DNA of 64,000 bases from Vigna angularis. Taxonomy: Eukaryota; Streptophyta; Magnoliopsida; Fabales; Fabaceae. Shown here piece by piece: positions 45,209 to 57,118 of the stretch (positions are counted from its first letter, which is position 1; every line of letters starts with the position of its first letter). The stretch lies in assembly GCF_016808095.1 (NCBI RefSeq), contig NC_068977.1, forward strand, positions 22,593,364 through 22,657,363, given 5' to 3'. The notes below the pieces were generated by a model, which saw nothing but the letters and a program-made list of their open reading frames with translations, searched no databases and was not told the DNA's origin. Both the position numbers and the translations under genes were made by a program.

Positions 45209-46822
45209 CTAAGACATACCTAAAACTCCAAAATCTCGTCTAAGATCATAAAACCTATCCTTGGGTAATGCCTTAGTGAAGATATCAGCTAAGTGATGCA
45301 TTGTGTTAATGTATTATATTGTGCAATCATCCTTTTGAATGTGGTCTCTCAAGAAATGATGTCTAATTTGTATGTGTTTAGTTTTGGAATGCATTATAGG
45401 GTTCTTAGTCAGGTTTATGGGACTAGCGTTATCACATTTTAGAGGAATGTGATCAAGGAAGATATCAAAATCTTCCAGTTGTTGTTTCTTCCATAAAATT
45501 TGGGCACAATAGTTGCCAACGACAAGACTACACACGCTTGTTTCTTTGAGTGCCAAGATACCAAAGAACAACCCAAAAAATAACATGTTCTAGTAGTATT
45601 TTTCCTATCAATTTTACAGCCCCCATAATCAACATCAGAATATCCTATTAAACTAGGTGTTACATCAAAAGGATACCATAAACCAAAAAAGGCAGTCCCT
45701 TTAAGGTATTTCAAACACATATACTCTGCATAATATCTGGTCTACTAGCTGTGAGGTATATCAATGATCCTATCATACCATTGTTACTTTTACTTTTACC
45801 ATCTTTATATGAATAACAAGAGATTGTCATGGGGATGTTAGCTTCTTTAGAGGTTTCCATTTCAAACTTTCTAAGAACTTCTCTATAATATTTGGATTGG
45901 GAGAGAAAGGTTCCCCCTTCCATTTTGTTTTATTTGTAGTCCTAATAAAAAGTTTAATTCCCCTATCATAGATGTTTCAAACCTACCTTGCATTATGTTA
46001 GCAAATCCCTCACTTAAAGAATCATCAGTTGACCCAAATATGATATCATCTACATATACCTGAACAAGCAAAATATGACTTCCTACTTTCTTAATAAACA
46101 AGGTTGAATCAACCTTTCCTCTAGAGAAGTCATTTTCAATCAAAAACGTACTAAGTCTTTCATACCAAGACTTACGTTCCTATTTTAAGGTCATACAATT
46201 CCTTTTTCAGTTTATAAACATGATCAGGAAATTTAAAATCCTCAAACCCAAGAGATTGACTAACATACACTTCCTCCTTTATAAAATCATTTAGAAACGC
46301 ATACTTTACATCCATTTGACATAATTTAAACTTCATTAAGGATGCATAAGCAAGTAAAAGTCTAAATGTTTCTAACCTGGCTATCGGGGCATATGTCTCA
46401 TCATAGTCTATACCTTCATCTTGAAAGTATCCTTTAGCAACAAGTCTTGCTTTGTTCTTGGTGATGTTTCCATCTTCATCCAATTTGTTTCTGAACACCC
46501 ACTTTGTACCAATTACTTGATAATGCTCTTCTCTAGGAATGAGTTCCCAAACATCATTCCTTTCAAATTGGTTCAATTCTTCTTGCATAACAATGCACCA
46601 TTTTTCATCTTGAAGAGCTTCATTTATGTTCTTTGGTTCTATTCGAGACACAAAAGTAATTGTTAGACAAAAATTATTTAAATTATGTCTTGTAGTTACC
46701 CCTTTTGAGATGTCTCCAATGATGTTGTCCAAAGAGAGGCCACGTGGTTGTTGATAGCTTCTTTGTTCAATTTCTTGATGCACAATTGGATCTTCAGAGT
46801 GAGCATTCTCATTTAAGTACAT
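45209..46822 (-). pseudogene. SIRE-like RT and RNase H
   Basis: RT begins before 46822; visible are KWVFRNKLDEDGNI, KARLVAKGYFQDEGIDYDETYAPIARLE and CQMDVKYAFLNDFIKEEVYV. A frameshift near 46170 follows, then the catalytic box VQVYVDDIIFGSTDD and FLLGLQIKQ in the next frame. More frameshifts lead through LTASRPDIM, GYSDVDYGG and SWHSKKQACV to the end, HHLADIFTKALPKDRF, with a TAG at 45209-45211. It is broken into at least four frames. Confidence 0.88.
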
Positions 46823-46900
46823 CTCTGGAAGAGCTTCCCTTAAATAGTCCTCATCACCTGCAATAGGCTTGTTTGACTCAAGAGAATTAGCATCAAATTT

Positions 46901-47866
46901 TCATAAGTTATCTTTACCATTATTCAGGACAAAGCATTTGCAACCAAAATTTTTCAAATGTGACACATTTGGTTTTCTTCCTTTAAAAAGTTCATAAGGA
47001 GTTAACTTTAGAATAGGCTTAATGAACATTTTGTTCAACACATAACAAGGAGTATTAACCCCATCAGCCCAAAAATATTTTGGCACATTAGACTCATTCA
47101 ATAAAGTTCTAGCCAAGTCTTCTAAGGATCTATTTTTCCTTGCAACAACCCCATTTTGTTGGGGAGCTCTGGGAGCAGGAAAATTATGAGTTATGCCATG
47201 TTCATCACAAAACATTTTCAAAAGACTCATTTTTAAATTTTCCACCATGATGAGTTCTCAAAGTCTTGATTTTCAAATCCTTTTCATTTTGAACTCTATT
47301 AGCAAAAGTTTTGAATGCTTTAAAAACTTCACTTTTCAAAGTCAAAAAGAATGTCCAAGTAAATCTAGTGTAGTCATCTACAATCTCAAGTGCATAATAG
47401 TTTCCACCAAAAATCTTAATTCTACAAGGACCAAAAAATCTATATGCAAAAGTTCTAAAGGCTTTGATGTAGAAATCATGCATTTAGATGAAAAAGAAGC
47501 TTTGGTTTGTTTTCCTTTTTGACAAGCTGCACGTAGTTTGTCTTTCTCAAATTTTAATTTAGGCAAACAAATCACAAGATCTTTAGAAATCAGTTTATTC
47601 AAATGTTGCATGTGAATGCATGCAGCCCTTTTATGCCATAGCCAAGGGTTTTCCTCTTTTGCAACTAAACATGATATGTTATTACTAGATGCAATCTCAA
47701 TGTCAATCAAATATATGTTATTATGTCTAACACCTTGTAATGCTATTTCAGAAGAATTCTTAAAATAAACAATGCATTTATCAGTTTCAAGGGTTACCTT
47801 AAGACCTTTGTCACAAAGCTGACTTATGCTTGGAGGTTGTGCTGAGCCCTTCATCGTACAACACAT
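46901..47866 (-). pseudogene. SIRE-like pre-integrase and integrase
   Basis: The pre-integrase part has ISQLCDKGLKVTLE, LWHKRAACIHMQHLNKLI and LRAACQKGKQTKASF, where the usual His-Leu-Gly-His around 'LWH' is altered. The core has LLHIDFLV (first Asp), YYALEIVDDYTRFTWTFFL, then LRTHHGGKFKNESF, where the expected second catalytic Asp is His. RAPQQNGVVARKNRSL follows, where the catalytic Glu is Ala. At least two frameshifts (about 47400 and 47215) are present. The enzyme is clearly dead. Confidence 0.85.
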
Positions 47867-48254
47867 CTTTGATGGTCAATGTATTTCCTCCTCCAATTAT
47901 TCTTCCTTTGTTGTCATCCCCATATGTAACAAATCATTGCTTCTTCTTCTCAAAGGATATGAACCTCTTCTTGTCTCTAGTCATTTGTCTTGAACAACCA
48001 CTGTCAAGGTACCACCATGACTTCTTTAACTTGGAAGGTTCCTACAAAACAAGTTGAGCAAGAATTTTAGGTCCCCCATCTCATTATGGGTCCTTGGGGT
48101 TAGTATAAACAAAGAAGCATTGCTTACAATTTTAACCCATGCATACTTTCCATTTGACACACCAAAATGGTTAATGTTGCATTTGTTAGATGTATGGCCA
48201 TGCTTCATGCAATAAAAGCAACAAACACAGTGCAGTTTATTTTTCACAAAACCG
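47867..48254 (-). pseudogene. SIRE-like protease region
   Basis: A cysteine-rich motif (CVCCFYCMKHGHTSNKCN) at 48235-48180 is followed, after stops, by the protease signature WWYLDSGCSRQMT at about 48010-47972 and ISFEKKK. It directly abuts the inserted LTR at 48255. The matching uninterrupted sequence is seen at 53220-53390 (+). Confidence 0.8.
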
Positions 48255-49772
48255 TGTTTTGTTAGAATGGATGGACTTTGTTTCTCAACACCAAGAGGGG
48301 AAGGGGGGGGGGGGGGGGGGGGGGGAGGGGTTGAATTGGTGTTTTATAAAAACTTTCACTTTTTAAAACTTTTTCGCAAACAATGATGTTCCTAAAACCT
48401 TTATTGTGCAACAATCAAACGTAAGCAGTAAAACAGTATGCGAAAATGTGAATGCAAATGCAAAAAGAAAGAGATAGGGAGAAGAAAAGAAAACTCAGTT
48501 TTTATACTAGTTCGACCTCAATGCCTACATCCAGTCACCCTCCCAATCAACCTTAGATTGGAGAGTAATTCACTATAATGATCAGAGTATTACAACTAAG
48601 GCTTTATAGAGCAACTCTCAAATGTAAACACCTCACAAACTCTCAATCAAATATAGAACAACAAAACCTGCCAACATAGAACAACTCGTCCCTGTTACAG
48701 CAAACCTTTGAGATATCCCCTCTCAAAGTCAAGAGTAAACCACTCTTCTTCTGATGCCACACGTATAGGGAAACAACAAATCCAAGATTGTAAGTCTTCT
48801 CTCCTAATCAATCAAGATGCACCTTCAGATGTGCTGAAATGATCAGTCTATACAGTCCAGTAATCTACTTCACAAGAATTCTTAAAGATCTATCAAACTC
48901 TCACGTTCTTGATTCTTGGAGTCTTTTAGTAATTTGTAAACTTTCTAAACTCAATTACAATCAGATATGACAATATTAGAATGATCAAAAGTTCTTACAG
49001 AAAACAATTAATGCGTCAATATATAGTTTATATCAATCTTGACGCAAACTAATCGATTACCAAACTTATGTAATCGGTTACATTAAATAGATGTAATAGA
49101 AATACAACCAATTCAGCTCCTAATTGAATACACAATAATGCAATCGACTCTCATTAAATGCTGGTCAAACACATTTAAAAATATGACCGTTATAACAGTT
49201 ATGACACACATAAGTCAGTTTTCAAACATAATATACTTAATTGAATACACAAAGCATGTAATCGATTAAGCTTTAACACTTAGATGATTTTTGAAAACTT
49301 TTCTTTCTAAAAACACATCACAACACATTTCAAAAAGATATGTGCAAACACACGAGTTTTAATCGATTCACTAACTAATGTAATTGATTCAAAACTAGTT
49401 GTTTTGCCTTAGTTCAAAACTCAAGTTGTCTAATGACCTTAATTGATTATCACAACATTGTAATCGATTAAGTCATGGAGATATGCTTTTGTGCATGTGG
49501 TTTTAATATCACAGAAGCATAAATTATGCATACATAGATATAATCACTTCACAAACACAATAGTATGAACATAGTATGTCCAACAAATGTGATAAACATA
49601 ATATGTGCATATTACACAGTAAGCATGTACACACTTAACATATAACACAATACAGAAACATTCTGTTGTGACATGAAAACATTCATGTGTTTTTATTATC
49701 AATGTGTTGTCATCATCAAAAACCAACATATAGGGATTGGGTTCAGCTAACACAATGCTCCCCCTATCAACA
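48255..49772 (-). mobile_element. SIRE-type LTR inserted in the SIRE-like element
   Basis: It separates VWVEKG from FVKNKLH, residues that are adjacent in the second copy at 53220-53270. The minus strand starts TGTTGATAGGGGGAGCATTG at 49772. It shares 'ggagcatt', 'ttttgatgatg', 'caagagggg..gaattgg' and 'ttcgacct..tacatccagtc' with the LTR at 51278-52224. The left border (48255 or 48260) and TSD are unclear. AATCGATTA words at about 49051-49470. Confidence 0.75.
48303..48325. repeat. Poly-G run of 23
   Basis: Second long G homopolymer of the window, in the LTR at the place where the related LTR (51352) has only 'gaggggaggg'. Confidence 0.9.
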
Positions 49773-51232
49773 CCTTTTTCAACCCAAACTCTACGAGTTC
49801 TTTTAACTTGAGATTTCTTATGTTGATGCATGTTCTTGTTTTTAAAGTTGCTTTTTTAAAACCATTTTGAGCATGCGACACAGATTTCGTAGCTTTAGTG
49901 AGCAAATTTTCAAGAATATCTATGTCCAAAATGTGACTTTTACTAGATAAACATTCAACAGATTTTTCAATCACATTAGGATCATATTCTTTCATTTCAA
50001 GATTACTAGTCTTATTTCTTAGGATGACCTCTTTATCTAATGCTTTTTCATATTTCAGCTTTAATTCATGAAATTCCTTTTTTAACATCTTATGTGCAAC
50101 ATCCAATTTTTCAAATTCATTCATTAACTCAAAGAAAGCTTTTTGTAAATCTAATTCACTAGATTCAAAGCTAGAATTACTTACTTGACTTACACCATCA
50201 TCAAAATCAGCCATTAAGCAAAGATTTGCTTCCTCATCTTAGTCACTTGAGTTTGACGAGCTAGAATCATTTGCTTCCTTCATCTTCTTAGGGAATTTCT
50301 TTTCTTTCCTTTCTTCACTTTTCTTATTCTTGGGACAATCGGACTTGACATGTCCTCTTTCTCCACATCCGTAGGACTTGATGCTTGATGGAGATCCTTG
50401 ATTGTCCTTCTTTACATTTCTGAACTTGTCCTTACCCTTTGCTCTCATGAACTTGGCAAACTTCTTTATCATGAGGCTCATATTTTCCTCATCCTCAGAA
50501 TCATCAACATCATTCCTTTTTTAATTCTTCCCTTTGGAGATTTCGGATTTGAAGGACAAGTTTTTCTTCTTTCCTTGATCTATTCAGCTCAAGGTCGTGA
50601 TGACGGAGCTTTCCAAAAAGGATTGCCATCGACATTTGGGGGAGGTTTTGAGATTCTGATATGGCTATCACATTTGGTTGACAAGACTTGTGCAACGATT
50701 TCAAAATATTTACATTAAGCTCATCAACATCAAAGGTCTTACCCAACCCTGTTAGATGGTTCACGATGTGAGTGAAATGCTTCTGAACATCAGCTATTGT
50801 TTCTCCAGGCTGCATCCTGAACATTTTATACTCCTAGATAACTGTGTTGTTCCTTGCGCATTTCACATTGTCAGTACCTTAATGTGTGACTCTCAGAACT
50901 TCCCTCATTTCCTGCATTGTCTTACACATAAAAATTCTATAGAACTCATCAAGCACCATAATAGAGGAAATAATATTACGAGCTTTAATATCTAATTGAG
51001 CTTTTCTACTTTCCTCACCAATCCATGAAAAATATGGTTTTTCTTGTTCTACACCATCAATAGTTCGCGTAGGTATGCAAGGACCATTTTGCACTGCTTC
51101 CCAGATGCCTATATCAACAGACCCCATAAAAATTTTCATTCCAACTTTCCAGAATGCATAGTTGTCACCAATAAAAAAAGGTGGTTTGTAGATTGAGTCA
51201 TCCTCAGCATATAATTGGTTATGACCGGCCAT
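49773..51232 (-). pseudogene. SIRE-like Gag
   Basis: Start at 51232, MAGHNQLYAEDDSIYKPPFF, then GDNYAFWKVGMKIFM and DIGIWEAVQNGP. It stops at 50879-50881 (TGA/TAA region) and continues in other frames: MFRMQPGETIADVQKHFTHI, LHKSCQPNVIAISES, a knuckle with SYGCGERGHVKSDCP in which the first Cys is Ser, then a long coiled-coil region (LDLQKAFFELMNEFEKLDVAHKML..) to RTRRVWVEKG at the LTR insertion. At least three disruptions are present. Confidence 0.85.
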
Positions 51233-51261
51233 TTTCGAAAGTTTTGAAGAACTATCAACGC

Positions 51262-51275
51262 AAGATCTGAAACCA
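51262..51275 (-). promoter_or_regulatory. PBS, initiator tRNA-Met type
   Basis: Minus strand TGGTTTCAGATCTT resembles the usual copia iMet PBS, 2 nt from the LTR edge at 51278. Confidence 0.75.
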
Positions 51276-51277
51276 AT

Positions 51278-52224
51278 TGTTGGTTGAACAACAACCAGTA
51301 TCGTGTAGCGAAAAGGTTTTGCGAAAAACGTGTTTTGGTAAAAAACCAAGAGGGGAGGGATGAATTGGTTCTTTTAAAAATCGTGATTTTCTTTTAAGAC
51401 TTTTAACAAATAGTTGGTGAGTAAAAAGTGTAGAGTAAGAGAAAATCATACAAAGTATTTTATCCTGGTTCGAATCAAAAGATTCTACGTGCAGTCGTTA
51501 ATCACTATAAACAGTGATTAACCTTTTTCACTAAAATGTAGTTGTACAGATTACAATAAGATGATGAAATGGAAAAGAGCAGAAAACACCTTCCTTCGAC
51601 AAACGAATAGAAGTACCAGCTCAATCAACTTGAAGTGAACCGCTTCAACCTTAGACCCACTAAGCGCAAGCTTCTCCTATTCACAAGACTTGATATGAAC
51701 AACACTAACACTTGAGAACTTCCTCAGACAATTTCTGTATTCTCAAATGACTTAGATAAACCTCTAAGAGGTTTGTTAAATAGTATATATAGCCCAGAGG
51801 TCACAAACTAAAAACCCAACTCCCAATTATTAGTGATAATCGATTATTAAAAGTGATAATGGATTATTTGTGTTCGTTATGGGGTTTTCAAAAAGTGATA
51901 ATGGGTTATCCTAAGGAATAATCGATTATTTACGCGACTTAGGCAATAATGACTCAGACTAAAATAATCGATTATTTTGTGCAATAATCAATTATTTACA
52001 CGAGCAACTCTTTTCTAATTAAGCTCGTGATAATCGATTATTTGCGCAAACTTTCTCCAGATAGGAAAACTTCTGAGTATTTACATCAACAAGGTTATTC
52101 CTATTACATTTTATTCTACAAAATGCTTTTAAAGTAAATACAACAAGAGTCTTCAAGTTCTTCATCTTGTAGCATCATCAAAACCATAATATCTTCAAGA
52201 CATTAATGCTCCTCATTGGTAACA
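51278..52224 (-). mobile_element. 5' LTR of the SIRE-like element
   Basis: 947 bp, minus-strand TGTTACCAATGAGGAGC (52224) to GTTCAACCAACA (51278). Four exact AATCGATTAT words at about 51838-52042, with further one-mismatch versions between them. The outer border is inferred from comparison with the LTR at 49772. Confidence 0.75.
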
Positions 52225-52314
52225 ACCATGTGTCACTCTAGGAATGGAGAGTTTTTCCATAGGTAGTGGCCCCTTGTCACTCTCTCATTTGAGAGGATTT
52301 TTGCCACTTGTCTT
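52225..52314. other. Short junction segment
   Basis: Unassigned 90 bp between two LTRs of opposite orientation ('ggccccttgtcactctctcatttgagagga'). Confidence 0.3.
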
Positions 52315-52915
52315 TGATGAGTCAATACTACATTTAATTAGGAAATTATGCTTCAATGTCCATTATTTCCTCAATTTTGTTAATTGTACTTCATTTGACC
52401 AGTAATTCTTATTTTAATTAGTTTGAATAATCTGAGGCTAATTATTGTAATTATTAATTGTAGGGAAATTTTTGGATTATTATTTTGGACATTAAAGGAC
52501 TGCCACATCATTCTTCACTCGCCATATCAGGATTTTAATTTAATTTAAATTGTAATTTCGTTTTTAGGGCACTTTTAGGGCAGAATGGGAAAATGTCAAC
52601 TTTTAGGGGCTGGCCTAGTTATTTGTGCAAAAGGGGTTAGACCTAGTTATGATTGCAAAAGGGGGCTAACTCTCTCCCCCAATTTCTCTCATTTTCGTAT
52701 TTTGTGTTTTGGACAGCAAGGGAGTTCTCTCCCATAGGTTTTCCTTTTACATTTTTAACCACTTTGAATTGGAGCAATTTAATTTTAATTTCTGCACTTT
52801 CTTTGTCTATTGCATTAATTTTTCTTTCTCTTGTCTATTGTTATGCCCATTCATTAATACTGATGACACTAATACTGATGACACTACAAGTTAAGTAAGT
52901 TTCTCTAGTTCTGAA
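52315..52915 (+). mobile_element. LTR fragment, Athila/Tat-like (58026 family)
   Basis: It starts TGATGAGTCAATACTAC and matches the reverse complement of 60148-59900 over about 230 bp ('tgtccatta(t)ttcctcaattttgttaattgt', 'attcttattttaatta', 'cctaattatt'). It is therefore the beginning of an LTR of the same family, in + orientation. It breaks off near 52915 against SIRE gag. Confidence 0.75.
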
Positions 52916-52920
52916 ACTTA

Positions 52921-53510
52921 AATGGATCTGCAAAAAACTTTTCTTGAATTGCTTAATGAGTCTGAGAAATTAGATGTTGCACATAAAAATTTGAAAAATG
53001 AATTTAAGGATTTGCAAAATTTGCAATTTAGAAATGAAAGAGTCTACAAATGTTAAACATCCTATTGAATGTTTGTCATGCAAAATTCATATGTTTAATA
53101 TTGATATTTTAGAAAATATACTTAAGAAGGATACACAATATGCATGTTGTATAAATAATGGAGTTAAGAAGAAGTCTTTCAAAAATAAGAGTGTGCTTAA
53201 AAAGAACAATCAAGTTGGAAGAACACGTAGAAATTGGGTTGAAAAGGGTATTGTTTTGAAAACAAAACTTCATATTGTTTCCTGCTTTTATTGTATGAAA
53301 CTAGGTAACACCTCCAACAAGTGCAGCATTAAGCACTATGGTGTACCATGTGTAAAATATGCTTGGATTCCTGTTATAAAGTAATCTGCCTCTAACCTCA
53401 AAGGACCCAAATAAGTTGTTGGGGACCAAAACTCTATTATTTTGTTATGCAGGTTAAATTTTCAAAAGGAAAATAAGGCTCTATGGTATCTTGGTAAATT
53501 TTGAGAAGCT
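52921..53510 (+). pseudogene. Inverted SIRE gag-protease fragment
   Basis: Plus-strand coding that parallels 50184-49773 and 48250-48000 on the minus strand: MDLQKTFLELLNESEKLDVAHKN, a frameshift, CLSCKIHMFNIDILENILKKDT, QVGRTRRNWVEKGIV, the cysteine motif CFYCMKLGNTSNKC and KYAWIPVIK. A weak protease start (ALWYL) is near 53485. It proves what the uninterrupted sequence looked like at the LTR insertion in 48255-49772. No LTR of its own. Confidence 0.85.
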
Positions 53511-54536
53511 TTAAAATAATATATGAATGTCACACATATAACATCACGCGTTCCACATCCCATAACAGAAAAGTCAACGTTAACAATGACCGGTGACATT
53601 GTTGTAAATAAATTCATTCGCTCCATGTCGGTTGGATTTTATAATCGTTGTTTTAAAGGAAATAACATCATACGTACAACGAGCTCGACGTAAAAAAATA
53701 ACCTTAGTAATCACATAACGTCATCTAAGGAAACAGCTGACGTCTAATACAAAATAAATAAATACTAAATATTGATTTACTTAATATGACGTCAACCGTA
53801 ACAAAAGATTGACGTTGTATATTACAACCAGTCGTTATTTTTTTATTTTTCTTTTAAATCAACCCACAAAACGTCGAATTGATATTGGCTTCGACGTTTT
53901 CTTATTTAGTCCCTTTTTATTATTTTTTTCCTTTTCTTTTAAACCAACCACTGAACATCGAATTCTTTCAAGCATTCAACATTTTATTTGCCAGAAATTA
54001 TGTTTGTAATTTTTTTAAACCAACTGATAAAATGTCCTTCTATTGGTGGCTTAGACGTTTTATTAAGCGGCTAAATTCGAAGGGTCATCGCATATTACGT
54101 CGAATACAATGGGTCAATTCTTTTTTATTATATTTTTCTTATTTCTTTTAAACCAACCACAAAACGGCCGACTCTTTGTGGTCTTCGACGTTTTAGTTTC
54201 CAACAGTTATTCTGTTTATTTTTTCTTTTAAACCAACCCTTAAAACGTCCAATTACTGGGGGCTTCGACGTTTTATTATGCCCAAAGGGTCACTCCATTA
54301 CACGTCAAATTCTTTTGGGGCTTCAATGTTTTATTGACCAGTCAGAAGCCAAAGGGTCTATCCCTTTTTTATTATTTTTCCTTTTTTCTTTTAAACAAAC
54401 CACAAAACGTCAAACTCTTTTGGACTCCGACGTGATTGGCATTGGAGTAGTTAGGCACATTAATTCTGGCTCCCAGAACTTATTCTTTTTTATTCTATAA
54501 ATATAGTTTCGGAGCCTTCAATAACCTCTACACCAT

Positions 54537-54960
54537 TTATAAAATTTCTCGTAAGAAATCCTTCTTGGTTTCTTTGTGTTAACTTTTTTTTGTGTTTCTA
54601 TTAGTTCTTTCAAGGTGACAAAAACGAGTTATTTCTTTGTGGTTTGATTCTTTGTCATGTTGAAAAGCTTGAAGGAGTGATAGAAACAAAAACAAGAGGT
54701 TGATACATTTGGATTTCGCACCCTTTCAAAACACTAAAATTTCCATTCATAAAATTTCTCCTAACAATTTGTTAACTTTTTTCTTTGTTTTTCTATTATC
54801 TCTTTCAAGGTCACAAAAACTAGTCATTTCTTTGTGGTTTGATTCTTTGTACATGGTGAAAAGCTTGAAGGAGTGATAGAAATCAAAAGAAAAAGGTTGA
54901 GAGATTTGGATTTCACACCCTTTCATAACGCTACAACCTCCATTCACCAAAATCCTTCTA
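54537..54960. repeat. About 215-bp tandem duplication
   Basis: 'cattcataaaatttctc..tctttcaaggt(g/c)acaaaaac..tttgtggtttgattctttgt..aaaagcttgaaggagtgatagaaa' is present twice (54537-54750 and 54748-54960). A diverged third copy is at about 56413-56570. Confidence 0.85.
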
Positions 54961-55515
54961 CATTTTAACTATCCCATGGATCTTTTCGTTGTTAGATTTT
55001 CATTTTTTTCCTAAGTTTAGTGTTATTATGCTTTTTTCTTTTGTTTTTGTTCTCATTTATTAACATATGTTCTGTAAAAATGGATTTCTTTTATAAATCC
55101 TTTTAGGAGTTTTACGTCGAACCCTTGTAGAACTCGACGTCCCGCTATATATTAACGACGAACCTCTTCCTAATTTGACGTTTTATTATGTGCATGAAGC
55201 TAGAAGGAGTAATATAAATCCAAAGAAAAAGGAGTTTTACGTCGAATACGTATAGTACTTGACGTCCCATTGTATATATGATTCGATTACTAAGTTTCTT
55301 GAATCATTCAAAAATAATCAAATTGTGCAATGGTATATTTGGATGTTTCTTATTTTAAGTTTGCTTAAGTTGTTTTTCATAATGAATCTGTTTGCTTTGA
55401 AATCTGATTGTAAAAAACAATGAATCATCCAAATAATTTTAACGTGTTTATGGTACCGCTTCCTAATTTGACGTGAATCTCTTCGTTTGTAACAATAGCA
55501 TTTATGATGACCATA

Positions 55516-56100
55516 TACATCTAGTGGTGTTAGACTTCGACTTTAATCTTTTCGTTTGTAACAACAACATTTTTCAAGTCTAACCAAATTCACTTTCCCA
55601 TGCACAGTTAATGTCGATGACTTTCCAAATTCGACGTTAATATCTAGTCGAATTTAGTCCCTTTTTTATTATTTTTTTCTTTTTCTTGTAAACAAACCAT
55701 AAAACCTCGAAGTCTTTTATGCATTCGACATTTTATTTGCCAAAAATTATGATACGTCAGTGGTGTCAGACTTCGACTTTAATCTTTGTAACAACAACAT
55801 TTTTCAAGTCTACCCAAATTCACTTTCCCATCCACAGTTAACGTCGATGACTTTCCAAATTTGACGTGAATATCTAGTCGAATTTAGTCCCTTTTTTATT
55901 ATTTTTTTCTTTTTCTTTTAAACAAACCACAGAACGTCGAAGTCTTTTATGCATTCGATGTTTTATTTGTCAAAAATTATGATACGTCAGTGGTGTCAAA
56001 CTTCGTTAATCTTTGTAACAACAACATTAAGTCTAACCAAATTCACTTTCCCATGCACAGTTAACGTCATTGACTTTCCAAGTTTGACGTGAATATCTTC
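55516..56100. repeat. About 233-bp tandem repeat, about 2.5 units
   Basis: Units start at 'gacttcgactttaatc' (about 55533), again at about 55768 and, as 'aacttcgttaatc', at about 55999. Each contains 'cacagttaacgtcgatgactttccaaa', 'tgacgtgaatatct' and 'ttatgcattcgac(a)tttta'. Confidence 0.85.
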
Positions 56101-57118
56101 GTTTCTTACAATGGCATTTATGATGACAACAAACTTGCCTTTGCCCATATAAAGTAGACGTCGCATAATTTCAGACTTCGACTTTACTCTTTTCATTTGT
56201 AACAACAACATTTATCAAGACTAACCAAATACACTTTCCAATGCAATGTTTACATCAAAGACTATCCAAATTCGACATGAATATCTTTGTTTCCAAAAAG
56301 AGCATTTATCTTGACATATAGACATAGACGTCAATTAGTGTCTAACTATGACGTCAAAGTCGAAGACCATTTTCTTTAAATACAGTTTCAGATCCTTGAC
56401 CTAGACATCCACTTATAAAATTTTGGAGTAACCTGTCACTCTCTTAACATTTTGTCTTTGGTTTTCTCTTAGCTCTTTCAAGGTCACAAAAGTTTGGGTG
56501 ATGCATGAAGGAGCAATAGAAATCCAAAGATATAAGTTAAAAGATTTGGGTTTCATTTCAAGTAGTACCAAATGCATGTTAACTTTTTCCTTTGGTTCTC
56601 CATCAATTCCTCCACTAAACGAAGACATTTCTTTGTTAACGATGAAGGCATGGTGGAAAACTAGAGAAAAATGTTAAAACTTATGAATTTAAAAAACATT
56701 CTCCATTGTTTTTCTGTTTTTTTTATTTACTTCTTGTGTTTCGTTTTAATGTATTCTTTCATGTTTCGTGTTCATGCTTGAAGCTATGTTTTGTAAAAGG
56801 GGATTTCTTTTAGAAATCCCCTTTTACATCTATGATATAGGACGTCAAATAGAATGCGAATTCGACCACAACCTTTAACAGGAAATTAAGTGGGCGTTCA
56901 CATATTGTAAAAGTATACGTCACATATTGTAAAGTATTAAGTGGACGTCGACTTGTGTTACAACATGACCTGAATCTCTTCGTTATAGCATTTATCATTA
57001 TTTATCATATTAAGTGGACGTCAAGTATTGGCACAATTTGACGTTGATCTCTTCGTTTCTAATGGTCAGAAACTAGATTCTTAAACCCTTCCTATAAATC
57101 TCTAAATCCTTTTCTCAA

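Larger units (their letters stand above)
44525..52224 (-). mobile_element. SIRE/Maximus-like Ty1/copia element
   Basis: From right to left: 5' LTR (51278-52224), PBS (51262-51275), gag, protease, integrase, RT, RNase H, then a post-pol segment with TAATCGATTA repeats that is cut by the Athila LTR at 44524. Gag start, knuckle and pre-integrase text fit the SIRE lineage. A related LTR (about 48255-49772) interrupts the gag-protease junction. The 3' LTR is not found. Confidence 0.85.
53511..57118 (+). repeat. ACGTC-rich degenerate tandem repeats, DNA-transposon-like
   Basis: No gene. Two motifs recur: (a) at about 53840, 53930, 54010, 54145, 54225 and 54390, 'cttttaaaccaaccacaaaacgtcgaa', then after 10-20 bp 'cttcgacgtttta', giving an inverted AAAACGTCGAA/TTCGACGTTTT pair every 85-135 bp; (b) tandem units at 54537-54960 and 55516-56100. 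Repeated CGACGT words are typical of subterminal regions of plant CACTA-type transposons, but no TIR or TSD is visible. The gene after it encodes a putative transposon protein. Confidence 0.6.

Noticed and set aside
53840..56100. ACGTC repeats as a CRISPR-like array
   Set aside because: Units are degenerate, spacing is irregular and the DNA is a plant genome; tandem duplication within a transposon-like region explains it.
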